Shown: one piece after another, positions 11,581 through 25,898 of the stretch
Layout: every line of letters starts with the position of its first letter
Position numbering within the stretch: the first letter of the stretch is position 1
DNA from: Dicaeum eximium
Lineage: Eukaryota > Chordata > Aves > Passeriformes > Dicaeidae
DNA: 64,000 nt
Direction: 5' to 3'
NCBI GenBank assembly: GCA_013396995.1
Contig: VWZP01002200.1
Location: forward strand, 310,001 to 374,000
Position numbers and translations under genes: made by a program
The notes under the pieces: model-generated
Databases searched by the model: none
What the model was told of the DNA's origin: nothing
The model's input: the letters and a program-made list of their open reading frames with translations, nothing else

Positions 11581-14500
11581 TTGTGCACAGGGACTACAGA
11601 GAGAAAGACTTCTTTTTTTGGTTCCCATGGAATGAAGGTAGCACAGCCATACATTTAAATGATGTGATGGTGGCAGTTAGAGCTATTAGTGCTGGTGACA
11701 GAATGGCAGATGCTTTCTGATTGAAAACAAAAAAAAATCTCCCAATCTCCCACACAAATTACATTAAGCCCTTCTTTGCATTTTGAAAGGCAATATGAGC
11801 TTTTACACCTGCCATAACTGTCAGCTGGCACGTGCCGACTCTAACCAAGCTGACTTCTGCAAATTCATGATCTGGGCTGGTGCTTCCACATACAGCCACG
11901 CTTTTCCCCGCTCCGAAAAGCTCTTGCCTTGTTTGCTGGTTGTGCTGCATGCAGGTTCAGGCAGAGGGGGAAATTAGGACTTTCCCAGGAAGTTTCATGC
12001 TTTTCTTCTGCTTTTGGGGATGCCTAGTTTTAATTTTGGAGTTTTTTCATTTTTATTAAAGGGGCTATTATATCTACTTATATTTTAACTGAGTGTGTAA
12101 TGTTTCTATTTCTACTCTAAACTACGGTCAGAGTGTAATTCATCTGTTTCTGTATATTGTCATCTAAAAAACTCCCTGAAGAACAGATGCTTCATTGCTG
12201 TATTCAAACTAATCTTGTTTGGACATCCCATTTTGATTGGTGGCTGAAACGCCTCGAATCAAAACAGGTACTTGGAGACCATCAGGCCAAGTCTTCTGTC
12301 AGTGCAGTGACACTGTTCTGTGAGATGTGGGACTCAGAATATATTTATATGCCTGGTAGCAATGTAACAAAAGATGACAGATTAATTACTGTTGGAGTTG
12401 GGCCAAGCAGAGGACATGGCACTCTAGCAGGCGGCCCATTCCCCATGTGATAGATCATGTTTGTTCAAGCACTCAGAAACTCATTAGGTTCAACCTGAGT
12501 TATTTGGTAGAAACTGTTATTTAGGTAATTGCTGCTGCATTGTTTGGGTGAGCTTGTGTTCACAAGACATTTTCAGGAGGGGTATTGGGGTCTGGCGGGC
12601 TGTGGGGCTGCAAAAGTTGTTCAGTTGAAGGGAGTTAATACAACTGGAAGTGTTAGAGTTACAAGAGGTGTCCTTGGCTTGAGTTTCTCTAAACATTTGG
12701 TTCCTTTTCTGTTACAAACTTCCAAAGAGGAAAAGTTGGAGGGGTAACTTATTTAGAGTGTTTTAGAGAAAGAAAAAACGAAAACCAAGAAAAAAGGGAA
12801 AGGAAGACCTTTCCTTGTCCCAGCGTATTTGGAGCAGGAACCTGAGTGGAAATGTATTGGTAAGGCATTTGGTCTGGAGCTGCCTTTGACAGAGGGACAG
12901 AAGCAGTTTTCCTCCATGCTGTGGTGTCAAGGACAAAGGCTGGGGGTTTTTTTAGTAGTATAAAAGGGTAGGAGGTGCTGCTTGGACCACCTTTCCCCTC
13001 TCTGCCATGCTCTTTGGGGATTTCAGGATTTCTTACTCAGGCTCACATGCTTGTTCTGCCCTTTTACCTGCTTCAGCTTTGTTGTGGTGCCTGCCCACTG
13101 CAATGGAAATTGTCACTGGTAGGAAATGTTTACAGGAAGGAGCAGAATAATTAATTTAAAAAAAAAACAAAAAAAAAACCAGAGTGAGAGAACATTGTTC
13201 CTCCAGTCAGATGTTTATTTAGTGTTTATTTAGTGGCTGCATATCAATTATCTGTTTGAACAGGTTTCATTACAGAAAGTGCAAAACCCCTGAGCACATT
13301 TTAAAATATGCTAATCCTTACTTAGGCAGGAAATGGAAAAGGCTCATTTACAGTTTAATTTCTAATCCATGTGGGCTGCCATGTTGTATGCTGGGACATA
13401 AATAGAAAAGTTGGAGAGAACAGCTCATTCACAATAAACAGGTGCTGTTGCTTTGCTTTTCTGCTTACCCACTCTAATCATGTGTCATAGCACAAGCCAC
13501 AAAACATTGGGCACAAACTCTGCCAAAACCATTCTATTCTGTGCTTTTCCTTTTGAGGGATAACATATGGGCAAGAGCTTGTAAATCAACACTGATGAGG
13601 AGGGAATGAACAGGTTCCTATCTGATGTGGTAAGGACCTGCACAAAGTGCTGCTACAGCCCTTTCCTTTGGCTGGCCATATTAATAGAACAGGATCAGCA
13701 CACAGCCCCACAGAACACCCAAAAAAGGCAAAACCACATTTCTCACTCAGATTCCTGCTGCTGCTGAAAATGCACTGGGACAAAGAAAGTTTTTCCCTTC
13801 TTTTTTCTTGGTTTCCTTTCTCTGACACAGTCATATTGCACTAATGACCTCCCCCTCCAACTTTTCCCCTTTAGTATTTTATAACATTAATGAAACCAAC
13901 TAATCCCTCTGATAAAATATTTATTCAGGCAAGGCTACCAATTTTGCTATCAGGCCTCTCATATCAGTGTTTAGTCAGTTGTCTGATGCTGTTGTTTTCC
14001 ACGTGATACAAATATTATCTCCTACCATTTCAGGCCTGGGCTGTGGGCTCCTCCCCTTTGAGATTTCTGGAAAGAAGACAGAATTTGCAAGCTTTCAAGT
14101 GCAAATCATTCTTGAAATACCCAACTCTGTAGTTATAAGAAAATCAAGAGAGAAAGGCATGTTAGGAGCCTGGGAGGGAAAATCCAGCTGTAGCAGGAGA
14201 TGCAGTGGCAGTCCTGGGCCCAAGTGGTGAACCAAAAAGGGACATCCTTTTTTCAGGACTGCAGCTAACACAGCCTTGGCAGGGCAGTGACAGATATTTG
14301 AAGTGATGGGACACAGGGTATATTTGATATAAAGCAGCAGAGTTTAATTATGGACAAGAATCAAATTGATATTCATAGGGTGATAAATAAGTAATATGTA
14401 TGCACTCACACAGAAGGACAAGAACATTTTTCTCGAGTGAAAGAAATAAAATCAGCAAAACAGAAATTAAAAATGGATCTATTTAGCAGAGTTTCTGGTT

Positions 14501-15432
14501 ATGTGATGAATGCATCAGTTGCTGGGCTCAATCCTTCTGTTTCTCAAGGAGTCACTCACGTCTTGGCCAAAGGCTATGAAATGGTCTGGGGTCACATATC
14601 TCATTCTCTGATCTCTGCCCTGAGATTTCCAGCTAGCATTTTTTCTCCTCAGGGAGTGAATTGAGCCTCAGGAGGCTTAGCAGCAGCCGAGAGCTAAAGG
14701 TACAAGAGGGAAACGGGGGGAGTTGATTTGATGGTGATGGAGAGAGAAAGGAAAGAGGAACAGTATTCTCCCTGGTTGGCTGAGCCAGGGGTACAAGCCA
14801 GCACACACCTATTCAGCAGGAGGCTCTTTAATACTGCTTAGCTTTTAGTTCAACCTTTTCAAAAAGAGGTGGGCAGTTCACATAAGGGAATCAATGTATC
14901 AGTGCTACAGCTGCCTTTTTATTTTCCTAATTTCAGCAAATGTCTCTTAAACAGTTGGTGCTTCTGACAAAGTTCCTCTCTGAAACACACATGTTTCTTC
15001 AAGATAAGGTCTCAACTTTCACATATAACCTGATGTTTCTGGTACTTGCAGCTATGGGCATAAACTTAAAAATAGGAAAAAAAATTATCTGAAATGACAA
15101 AGTGAGTGAGAAAATCAGAATGTTATGCTTTCAACAAAATGATTTAAGTTTTACTCTTGGATTTGGGGCGTGGACTTGAGGCCTCACCTCATAATGATTT
15201 CAGTATGTGCTATCAATATTGTGTTAAAAAAAATGAGGGAACTAACAAAGACTGACAGAAAATGGCAGCTTAGATGCATCAGGGATTTGGGTGACTTTCA
15301 TTTGCCCACTGAGCACCTTTGCATGTTTCAAAAGGACTTATTCCTGGCTATGCCTGAGTTGCTGCTTTGCTAAGAACCAAACAGCACTTAATTCTAGATA
15401 TAAGATAGCAGAAAGATCACACCAAAGTGAGA
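11581..15432. other. Non-coding single-copy DNA
   Basis: No gene or transposon recognised. Small items are an A-rich tract at about 13158-13182 and an 11-base unit (TGTTTATTTAG) repeated twice at 13212-13233. Open frames such as 12157-12450 have no family resemblance and no convincing splice context. Confidence 0.5.
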
Positions 15433-15489
15433 GTGTGTGTGTGTGTATCCACATGTATGTATAAGTTTAAAAAAAATATATATATATAA
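15433..15489. repeat. (TG)n and (TA)n microsatellites
   Basis: A short GT run (15433-15447) is followed, after about 25 bases, by an alternating AT run (15476-15489). Confidence 0.85.
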
Positions 15490-18069
15490 AGGGGGCCTTA
15501 GGTCATGCTTATTGTAGCCATAGCTCCATGGGGCAAGGCAGCTTCTTAATGTTCCTTCCCTTATCCCCTGCACTCAGCAGTCACCTGCCCCAGCATCTGG
15601 GGGAAATCTGAGAAATGCTGCCTTGGCAGAGGAGAGCTTGACAAGCATGGAAGAATTCATTTCTAATTAATTTTCTTCTTGTTTAAAGAAGACACAGAGA
15701 ATGTAGCGTGGAAGAACAAGATCGGAAACAAATTGCTAACTGTAGTAACAATAATTTTTTGTCTTGTTTGTAAGTCTGGTTTTTTTAACCTTGGCTGATG
15801 GACCTACACAAAAGTCCTGTAGCAAGGATTGAAAAAGCAGGCAAAAGTGTGAGAGAGGCATTGCTTTATTTTCATGTGACCTAGGAGGTTTTTCAAAGTT
15901 TTCCAGGAGATGTCAGCAGTACTTTAAACCTTTCATTTTCTGTGATGGAGAGTTCTGACAAAGTTCTTTTTCTAAATTAAATAAAGGGAATAATCTCATG
16001 CTAAGGAAATAGTAAATATCATCATCCAGTCCCGCCCTGAAGAGATGGGTCCTTGCTGCTGGCTCAGGCTAGGTTTGCAAGCTTTTGGGCACTGCATGTT
16101 GTGGCAGGATTTCTTACCACCAGACTCTTGGCTGGTGGGCTGTGTTGGCATTGTTTTCCTTCCTGTGCTCTTGGTAAGCATCAGCCCTGCAGCTGGCTCT
16201 GGAGATCTTCTTGTTAAGTTGTGGGACTTGGCAACTTCCAAGTCCTGCAGAACCTGAGCTTTCATTACCATAAAGCAAATTTTTGCCCAGGTCCTGTGAG
16301 AAAAATTTTGAAGAATATAACCATGTCTGCATACATCAGAAGAAAATTAAAATAATTTTTAATACTGTTTTTTTCTTTAAAAAAGCAACAACCAACGCTG
16401 ATTTTGGGGTTGGAAGAGCTGCTTTTTGGATGAGGGGAGAAACAGCTCTATTTATACTTCTTTCATTGCCCATATCTGGCTTTCATAGGAGCTGTTAGGA
16501 TAATCTGGTCCAGGTTCTCGGCTGGTGTAAGCTGGCAGAGCTCAGCAGGCTTCACAGAGGCTGAGCCACATTATACTGCTTTAGAAGCCAGGAAAATAAT
16601 CATAATGACAGAGAGAACAGTTGCCACCTGAGGATCAGAAAGGAGATGGGAAAGCCCATGGAACCTGTGAGGGAGAGCGTTACTGGAAGTGGCACTCAGT
16701 TCAGCACCGTGCGTCTTCTTGTGATAATAAAAAAAAAGGGGGGGAGGATGCGCAGCCATAGTCTGGTGCAACTGGGAACAGAAAATGCTGTGCTTTAAAT
16801 CCTGCTGTTGGTTGATGCAGCAATGTTAGTGAGAGACATAAGTGATTTTGCCAGTCTCAGTGTTTTCAATCTGTTTTTACATGGCTAATTAGTAAAGAAA
16901 AAGGGTAATCAGTGGAATAAAAACTTGACAACGTTTCATTTCAGGGCTTGCTGTGAGAAGGCCTTTAAAAAAAGCACAGGTATTGCAAGGAGATAGGGCT
17001 TTTCCATTTCAAAATCCAGCAGAGTCCAATAAAATCAGGCAGATTGACAGGCACAAAGAATTACAGTCAATTTACTTTTGAAAATTAGTACCATTGGGTA
17101 GATAGTGGGTGGATTCACTCACTAAGGTCTGCTTTGGGACTGTTTGATCCAACCCTTTTATGTGATCATAGATATCATCCTAAAGTATCATCATATTGAT
17201 GCATGATTTTTCACATTGCAATAATTAAGTGCTGGGATGCTCAATAAATGCTGGGAGAGCTTGGGTTGATCACAGCAAGTACTGAGCTAAGAAAGCCACA
17301 CTGCTGTGACGTATGTTTGCTTAACCTCTTGTACTTGGTTCTGGCAGGATATTTTATGAAATGATCTTTTAAAATAGATCAGTTGTGTAAATACAATCAA
17401 GTTGTTTGTCCATGAGTTAGAGTGGCTTATTAAAAAAAGCACTGCACTGTTCAAACCATTAGTGGCCAGCAGAGTTAGAGATGGAAAAGAAGATAAATCT
17501 GTTGCATAGGATTGTGTGAAATGGAAGGGCCTCTGCAGAGTGTTTGCCTGAGTCTTAGCCCATGCCAGCAAGTTTGGAAAAACATGTTGCATCAGTCCAG
17601 AGCTAGTGGAGCCTAGCCAAGTCGAGCTCACCCTCATGTGAGTTTTGTCTTGTATAATAAACTTGCCTTTGGTAGAGAAACTGGTAAGGTTTTTTTTTCT
17701 GTCAATGCCAGCGTGCAGGAAACTTGTAGGAAGCACAAAACAGAAAAGGTAAACCAAGACTGGGCAGTGGGCTCAAAACATGATCACTGCACATGCAGAA
17801 ACTCAAATGCTTTAGGTGTCAACCTTTCATCTGAGCTGTCTGAAAGGAGGAAGAGAAGAAGACAGTGAAGGGTAAAACACAATGCTAGGTTGTAAGTTAA
17901 CAGGTTCATAAGGGCAAACAGAGTAAATGTGTGAGAGCAGAAGTGCTAGGGGAGATTTGTGGGGAGATTGCAGGAATCCAGTCTCTTTGCCTCATCCCTG
18001 TCCAGCCTTTAGTACTGCTTGACAACTGCACCCTGCCATGCTTGTCTGGGGTATTAGAGAAGGGGGCAT
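15490..18069. other. Non-coding single-copy DNA
   Basis: No gene or repeat recognised. The 156-codon minus-strand frame at 17287-17757 has a composition and hydrophobic pattern typical of chance frames in AT-rich DNA. Confidence 0.5.
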
Positions 18070-18121
18070 CTTTTTTTTTTTTTCTTTTTACTTTTATTTC
18101 TTTCTTTATTTTTCTTTTTTG
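18070..18121. repeat. T/CTTT-rich pyrimidine tract
   Basis: A long T-run with interspersed C and A lies directly upstream of the CpG-enriched block. It could be a degraded (CTTT)n tract. Confidence 0.8.
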
Positions 18122-18164
18122 TTGGACATTCTTTCTGGAGCATCTCCTCTCTGCTTGCCTGAGC

Positions 18165-18640
18165 CCCGCCTGGCAGCAGCGCGCCTGCGTGCTGCAATGC
18201 CCTGAGCCATGCTTAACGTGTCCCCAGGAAACCTGGCCCCACGTCCGCTGGGACCGAATTTCAAGGCATATCCCTATTAGCTTATTTTGATGTTTTTATC
18301 TTTCCGTGATCGGGAACCATTCTCTGCAGCCAAAACAGACACTTTCCCGATGGCATCAAGTGAATTTTTAGCTCTCCTCTGAGGAGAGGCCTTCAATAAA
18401 AGATGAGCCGCTTGCCACGCTGACTGGCTGGAGCTCTGCGGCGTCTCCGGCGGTTCCTGCCTTTTGCTGTAAGTTTACACTTGTATGAACATCAGCTCTG
18501 CTGCGCCGTGTTGCTGTAAGTGGAGCTTTGCACGCAAACATGGCCTCCACAAAAGCCACCTCAGGCGAAAGCACTTCTCAGTGCAGCGTTACCCGGGGTC
18601 TCCAGCGGGTAACTCTGCCAGTGCCTTGGCATCGGGGCAT
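18165..18640. promoter_or_regulatory. CpG-enriched block, candidate promoter or enhancer
   Basis: About 25 CpG dinucleotides by hand count in roughly 475 bases, clustered at 18175-18255 and 18420-18605, in otherwise CpG-poor DNA. An identical 11-mer, TTGCTGTAAGT, occurs at 18464-18474 and 18511-18521; each copy is a strong + strand 5' splice site (GCT|GTAAGT). This would fit the first exon of an unannotated transcript with tandem donors. It is less dense than the island at 11.3 kb, and no protein is recognised. Confidence 0.4.
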
Positions 18641-19018
18641 GTTTTAGTCATGAGGGATGGAGGGCCCTTCCCTCCCACCTCCCTTGACCAGGGAGCGTGG
18701 CAGGTTTGCTCAAAGGCACTTGAGAGCAGATTGCCCGTGATTTCTGAGGAGGGGCACATCACCGCAAGGAAGTTTGGCTCAGCTGTGGGAGTGTTTGTTA
18801 AAGGTTTGGTACACGCAAACCCTGTGCTCTGAGGAAACACCATGGAAGCCCCGTCTCCCACCTTTAACTCCTGAGCTCCCACCTTCAGTTCCTTCAGCAA
18901 ATAAAGCCACTGGTTTTCTTCTGCAGCCTGGGAGGTGCAGAAAGTTTGTGGGTCATTCAACTTCCTCTTCTACTCAAGCCAAAATGAGAAATTCATGGAA
19001 AGTTCCAAAATAGGGGGG

Positions 19019-19034
19019 CACACACACACACACA
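19019..19034. repeat. (CA)n microsatellite
   Basis: Eight perfect CA units following a short G-run. Confidence 0.85.
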
Positions 19035-22000
19035 ATAAATCAGGTTAGATTTTGCACCTGCTGAAACCTCCTGGGGTTCTTTTCTTCATGAGGCTAATGC
19101 TTCTGTCTTGCTGCCCTTAATTACGGCTTGGGAAGCTCCTTGTTGCTTCAGGGCTAGCCCTTCACTGTGGCACAGATTGCTGGAAATGTCCCTGGGGTGT
19201 AGCAGTTCCCACCAGCATATGGCTTTTTGCCCAGAGTCTGTAAAATACAGGTGAGAAGATGTGCATCCTGCATGGCACAAACCCCACAACTTTTGGTCTC
19301 ACCCAGGTTGCATGTTTAATGGGGAGTGTGTACAGTGGTGAGGAGGCTCCACAGGAGGCTTGGGGCAGAAGTATATTTGAAGAGGGTATGGAGAAGAGAA
19401 AAACCATTGTCCTGGCAAAGTTCTGTGAAGTTGGTGGAACTATACCCTGAGCTATTTCAGTACTGCTGTACCCAAAATGTAATTAGGTCTGTGTGCCACT
19501 TACTTGTTCTTAGGAGTTTCTACAACTGATTTATGGGAATTTCAGAAGCAGGCTGAGACTGTCCTACATCCCAGGTGGAGAGAACTTGGCTGGATAATAA
19601 TTTCCATGGCCTGTCTTGCTTGTTTCCCTGTGCCATGCAGCCATCTGCATCCAAGTCCTGGGGGAGGCATATTTCAAGGTAGTGCTGAACCAGGTTACCA
19701 AAGCAGAAATGCTGGAAGTTTTCAGGACATGAAACCTGAGGTTTTTCAGGAGGCTGCAGGGCAGGGGAGCCAGGGGAGAGGGGTACTCACAGCCAAGATG
19801 CTAAAGCTACTTAGCTAAAAGGGAGATGATTAACTTTGCAATACATTTTTAGGAGGACTAACTTTTTAGCCAAATATTTAGTTTTTCTTTAGCAGCTTAT
19901 CCTTCCACAGCTGTCAGCACTGCAGCAAAGCATGTAAGAAAATGCTGCTGCTGAAAATGGGAGTTGATAGGGGGAAACTTTTCACAAGCAGGTGGTTCCT
20001 TGTGGTCCTAGGACCCACTGGGTTTCAGTCAAGTTTATTCAGCTACTCAGGAGCTTTTGAAAAATTACTGAAAGTCTCTCCCCTCTCATTATTGCAGGCT
20101 CCCCAGCAGGTAGCTCAGGCTTCTATAATCCTTAAATCAAATATGACAGCTTCTCTCCTGTATTGGTTTTCATTTTCACACCAACTTCAGGATGGATATT
20201 TCTCTTACCCCTTGTTGCCAGTGGGCTGATGTTAACAATTTTAAAAGAAGCAACAAATATTATCTGCTTTTGGATTCAGGCATACCAGCTAATGCCAATT
20301 GCTGCAGCTTTGGGTAATCCTGGAGATTAAAAAGGTAGTGTTCTAAAAGGAAAGCCAGATCCATGCTAAATGCAGTAGTATTATTTATGACTGTGTTTGC
20401 TTTCTATTTCCCAACATCTCCTCCATAAAGTCAACATTTGGCATTAAAATCTATCTTAAGATATCAGGCTGAAGTGTGCAAGGAAAAAAAACAATAACAT
20501 CCAGCAGCACATTTTCATTACCCTGGAACAAAAAAGTCCACTAAGAAATAGTGGAATGTTTCCTTGAAGCTTCTTTTTTTTCACCTTTCCATACAGATTT
20601 TCTCAAGCAGTTTAATCAGGCAAAAGCTTACTTTATGACCTTTTTTTTTTTTTTTAATTCCTACAGTGGTTCCTGACCTTTTGGGAAATTGCTTATTTAA
20701 AATGTTGCAAAGGAAGTGCTGTCAGTTATTTATCGGGTTTTATGTCATGATTTGGGAAAATGGACTTTGATTTACTTGTGCCATTAGAGACTGTGTGAAA
20801 GGAATAAACAAGCATTTTTCAATAGCATCGCTAAGTAAAACCAGCAAAGTCCGCCAGTCACTTTTTCCAAATTGTGGACTTGAAAAAGTAGGCAAAAATA
20901 TTAATTGGCTTGTTGATTATATTGATAGATTCAAAGCGACTTTAAATGCCTTTACTTGGTTAGTGAGTATTTCCTCACTAAGTCCAGTATTTAAAATTCT
21001 TTCCTATATAGTCCAAACTGCATAAACAGGAATGGGAATGGAGAGGTGCTCAGAGCCTGGTGCTGTGGGAAGAGGTACAGTGAGGGATTGAAATGAAAAG
21101 GCAATTATTTCGTTTTTAAACCGTTCTTTAAATGAATGCGCAGCTCTGCAGGACGCAGTGAGAATCACCTTTTGGGGTCTGGGAGGGCAAGCACTGCCAC
21201 CAAATATTTCTTTGCCTGGTTAATCCCTTTGGGAATTCTCATGTGCTTAAAATGAGGTGCCTGCTTGAGTACCTTCCCTGGTCAGAGCCACGGCCAAGGA
21301 ATAACAATGATGTCAGTAGCAAATGCAGCAGGAAATAAGCTGAAGATCAGGAGTGTTCGGCACCCCGTGGCTACCCATGTTACCAGGGGTACATTTGTAC
21401 ATAATTTTTAAGACTTCCTCCTGCTCCCTGCATTCTCCTTCCACACAAAAGCTTTGGGCAGAATCCTACTTTCCTTTCCCCTAAATAATTGCTCCAGCAT
21501 ATGTGGTGAATTTTTTAAGTAGGGGGAAAAACCCTTATAAATACATCTAGCACCCACTTCTCCATTGCTCCGTCCATTCGTCATTGATTAGGAGCTGGAG
21601 AGGCTCAAGAGGTGCTCACAAAGGACTGATTACAAAGTCAAGGAAAATGAGACATTTTCCAAAAGGGCTTCTCATCTGCTGCTGTTTGTGCTGCTGTGCT
21701 TTTCCTGCAGCTCTGGACCATGCCTGTAATAGCTTTGCACCTTTTCTTTTCCTTTTTTTTTTTCCCCCTGAAGAACTCACTGAACAGTATGCTTATTCTG
21801 GGAAGCTCCTTGGAGAGGCTGGAGGTATTTTTTAAGAGTCATTCCCTACGTGTTTAACATGAGCAAATATTTTAGAGCTCCACTTTGACAGTTTTAAGTA
21901 AATATAACTCTGGTTTCACTGCACAGAAAGAATCTGGACGTTTCACCTGTAGAATAAAAGAAGTGGTTTTCTTCTAGGCATTTATAACCCCTACCCTCTG

Positions 22001-25000
22001 TAAGAAAAGCCTCTTTGCATTTTGTATTTTAAAAAGAGTTTACAAGAAAGTGTTTACAAATTGCATCGTGTGCAGTCTGAGGTAGAATGTAGGCTGGCTG
22101 TATTTTGTGGGCATGATAAATACAGCTTTTGATGAGAGCCTCGGCTGTAGGTGTTAAGTGAAGCAGAACAATAACAGCAAAAACTTCAAATTCGTGTACT
22201 TTCACCTTCCCTCCAGATCCTCACTTGAGAATGAAAAATCAGCAGTAAGGGCAGACAACTGGACTGTGTTTTGCAATAGCAAAAGATAATGTGGAATCTT
22301 CTCATTCGGGCAAAAACAGGTTAAAAAATACTAGATTGTGGCATAATTACCAAATTACGACATCTAATTCGTAGGTTTAACTCGCTAATTATGTGTGATA
22401 CATGGGTTGTGAAGGAAGAATACCAAGCACTAGAAGCTTTCCTTTTGTCTTTGGGAATTTGTTTTGGTTAGGGGGAGGAAGAGGAAAAAAAAAATCTGTC
22501 TTTACCACATGCAACTGAGCCTTATTCTCTTGTGCCAGGTGGAATAAAAAGTAACTATACAGAATGGTGGGTGATGTGTTCGTTTTAAGAGAAATAGAGG
22601 GTGTGAGGGCATTTTGCAGGGTTTAGATGCCTCTAATGTATGTACATATGCTTTTGTGAAAACGAAATTCTTAGAATGAAGACTAGCACCCTGAAGTTTT
22701 TATTGCCAGACTGTGTTTCCAATCTCTGTCAGGAGTGCCAGTGTCGATATTTATGATGAATTTCTGTGTAAGTGCCAGCCCTGTCTGCACAGACAGTTGC
22801 TTCACGTTTTTTTTTCTCTGCTTTGTAAGTAGCTGTCAGTATTTGCTAGCCAATATTAAGCAGGACTATTTACCTTGTCAAAAATGCATGCTTTTAAATT
22901 AATTTTGAAGTGGGGAATATACCGTTCTCCCCCGCAGTTGATAGACAGGGTTAATACTCTCACAGCTGAAAATCTGGGGACTGGAGGAACATGCAAATGG
23001 CCACGGAAGAGGCTTGAGAAAACGGCTTTGTGTGAACTTGACAGTGAGGGAAGCTAGTAGGGACAAAATGACAAAATGACCTACCTCTGCTAGGACGAAC
23101 CTGGTCGTTAACAAAAGAGAAGGGCATCCAGGCATTTGTACTTTTATGTGTGTGTATTCATAATGCTCACACTTGCAGTAAACCCACAATCTGTCTTGAA
23201 ATCATTCTGAGGTATTTAATAGCTCTCTATACAGCCGATGCATTGGAGCTGAATCTTCTAGGACTGCAGCTGTTGGCTTGAAAAACTCAGTCAATATTGG
23301 CAAAAATTGAAGCACTACCTTTTTTTGCTCATGGACATGTAAATATTTTAGTTGTTAAAGGAGATGCTTCTCTGCAGCTTTTAGCTGTGTTTTAGTTAAA
23401 ACAAACCAACCCAAAACAAAAAACCCAACCTAATCCTGGAAACTATTTTCCTTTTTATTTCAATTTTAAGAACTTGCACCCTTTTGGAGAGGGAAGGGAG
23501 AATGTTGCAGCACACACTGATTAACCATTGGGAATAACACAGTGCACTCAAACGAAACTCTCTTCAAATCAATAGCAATCCTAATGCAAGACAGATTTAG
23601 GTTCACCTGAGAACTGTAATTTACCTTGGAGATAAGGGAAGTGGTTGCACTGAGCTTAGTTGCATTAATAATAATAATTACATATCAAATTAAATACCTT
23701 CTGCCCCACATATAGCACATCTCAGCAGCAAAACCTTCATTAATAAGAGATGTAGAAATGTGTTGTTTGGAAGAGTGAAAACTGAACAGGGATTACAAAG
23801 TCACTGTTGTGTTTGTAGGTTACCCTGACTCTGCTGTTATTTTTTTCCTCCCATAAATTCAAACTCTTAAAGAAAACTGATTATGACAATATTTATTGTT
23901 ACTGGAAACAAGAGTTACAGGCCATATCGTTGTACCTTGGAAATTTAATCAGCTCAGAGTTTAGAGCACATGTGGGAGGACCAGTCCAGTAATTAAGGGA
24001 CATTTCAATCATTCACAGCAATCTTTATTCCAGGGAACTGTATCCATGCTCAAAAGCCTAAGAAATAAATATGTATAGTTTTAGAAAATAGGTGGCAAAT
24101 GTGCATTCTGAAACAGAGGAAAGGCTGAAATTGAAATGTCATAACCAGACAGGCAGATGCAGTTTCCAGCGTGCTCTTGTAATTGCAGATGCGTTCTTGT
24201 GATAGCAGATCCACTTTCTCAGTCTTGCTTATTTTCTCTTTGGTCTGGTGTTTGGAGTCAGAAATACCTCAGGTCAGTAATATTCTTACTGTCAGAAGAG
24301 CCCTGCAGCTGACTGCAGCTTGAAGGGGATGTCCTTTCACAATAGGGGGGCATTGAACAAATATTTAAGGAAAAAGGGGAACAGAGAGCCTGCAGAGGCT
24401 ATGCTGCAGGCAAATAATCTGCTGCTGTCTAAGGGAGCAAGTGAGGCATCCTGGGCCATTCCTGCCTTTCTCAGTTTTTCTGTAGGCTGTGGATTTCAGG
24501 GGTGTAAATCTCCCTGGCTAAACTCTTTTGTTTGTTCATTTATATGCAATATTCTCACAGTAGGGATGGCAGAATGTGAGAGGCTTTCCAGTGTTTGAGT
24601 TGCACATGTAGATACCCTCATAGCTCCATTTTCCCTGGCTAATATTGATTTCCCTGTGCAAGCCATGTTTGCACAAGGAGGGTACACCTTTCAGAGACAC
24701 CCCTCCTGTCCTCTACAGAGAAAGGAGAACCAACTCCTGGACATTGTTGCTTTAATACAGGGAACAGATTACCTTCCAGCATATGCCATAATTTATCTGT
24801 TATTTTCTGCAGTTTTACCTTGCATGGTTCAGCATGAGTGGAACATGTTTGATTTGATCCTAATTATTTTTTTAATATATCTTAAATCTCAGATGTTGAG
24901 ACGATTTACATTAATTAAACTTCAGTTGGCTCTAAAATTGTCATGTATCAATTTCAGCAGCAGTTATAGAGAACAAGATAGAGGATTTAAATTACACACC

Positions 25001-25898
25001 ATATGGGGCAATGCTAGGGACATTTGCTATTGTGTTAATTGCTTAGAGCTACATTTTCTATCTTCCTTCTGAGTGAGACATTTGCTCTCATTCTTGCTGA
25101 ATTAGGTGAAGAGTTTCTTGCTTAAACAGAGTAAGCACAGATTTCTCCCCCTCCTGCTGGCTTTTGCTCTGCTGCAAGGATCAGCTTTTCAGAGGGGCTC
25201 CCCTGCCATTAGCACCAGCCTCACCTCTGCCCTTGCTGGGAGACAGAGGTGTCTGAGGGGTCCCTGGCTGACACACCAGGATCCCAGCAAATCCTCTTGT
25301 GGGGATAAAGAGCCTGTTAAGTAAGAAAATAAGCAGTCTTCTTCACTGCCAAGGTGCAGAGAGGGATGCTTTGTTGGATCCTGAAATGAGCCTGGGTTTT
25401 CCAGCCACATTTCTGAGAGCTGTCATCACAGTTGTGTCTCGGCTTTGTTGGCACAACAGGGACAAGCCCCACAAGTGATCCCCAGCCTGCTTCTGCTGCA
25501 GGGGAATTAACATTTGCAAGGTGCAGATACCAGTTTGCAGGTCTGTGTTGAGTGTTGGCAAAGCGGTGCCAGACTGGGAAAGCTGGGAAAGGAGCTTGAG
25601 TCAACACCAGTGGGCTCCTGTGGATGAATTTGTACAAATAGGGATTATGGATGCCACAACTGGCCTGGGAGGAAAGGGCTTTCCATGAGGAGCTGCAAGG
25701 CAGCATCACCTAAAGTTTGCAAGTGATGTTTTGAGCAAGCCTACCAAATGAGTGTTTTCATTTAGGGGAAATAAAATTTAAATGCCTTAGCAGCTCAAAG
25801 AATATAAACTAGTGAGTAGCATCGTCCTCTTGAGAACTTTTGGATTAGGGATCCACTCCCTGGTGAAACATCTCACTTTTCCTTGTCTCTTTAAAAAG
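19035..25898. other. Non-coding single-copy DNA
   Basis: Nothing gene-like recognised. It contains a poly-T run (20641-20655) and an A/C-rich tract (about 23397-23430). An AT-rich, homeodomain-motif-rich stretch lies at about 22300-22420, and a roughly 21-base imperfect tandem duplication lies at about 24166-24208. Confidence 0.5.
20641..20655. repeat. Poly-T run
   Basis: Fifteen consecutive T. No retroposon body is recognisable on either side. Confidence 0.85.

Noticed and set aside
17287..17757. 156-codon minus-strand frame
   Set aside because: Composition rich in S, L, F and T without pattern, typical of chance translation of AT-rich DNA.
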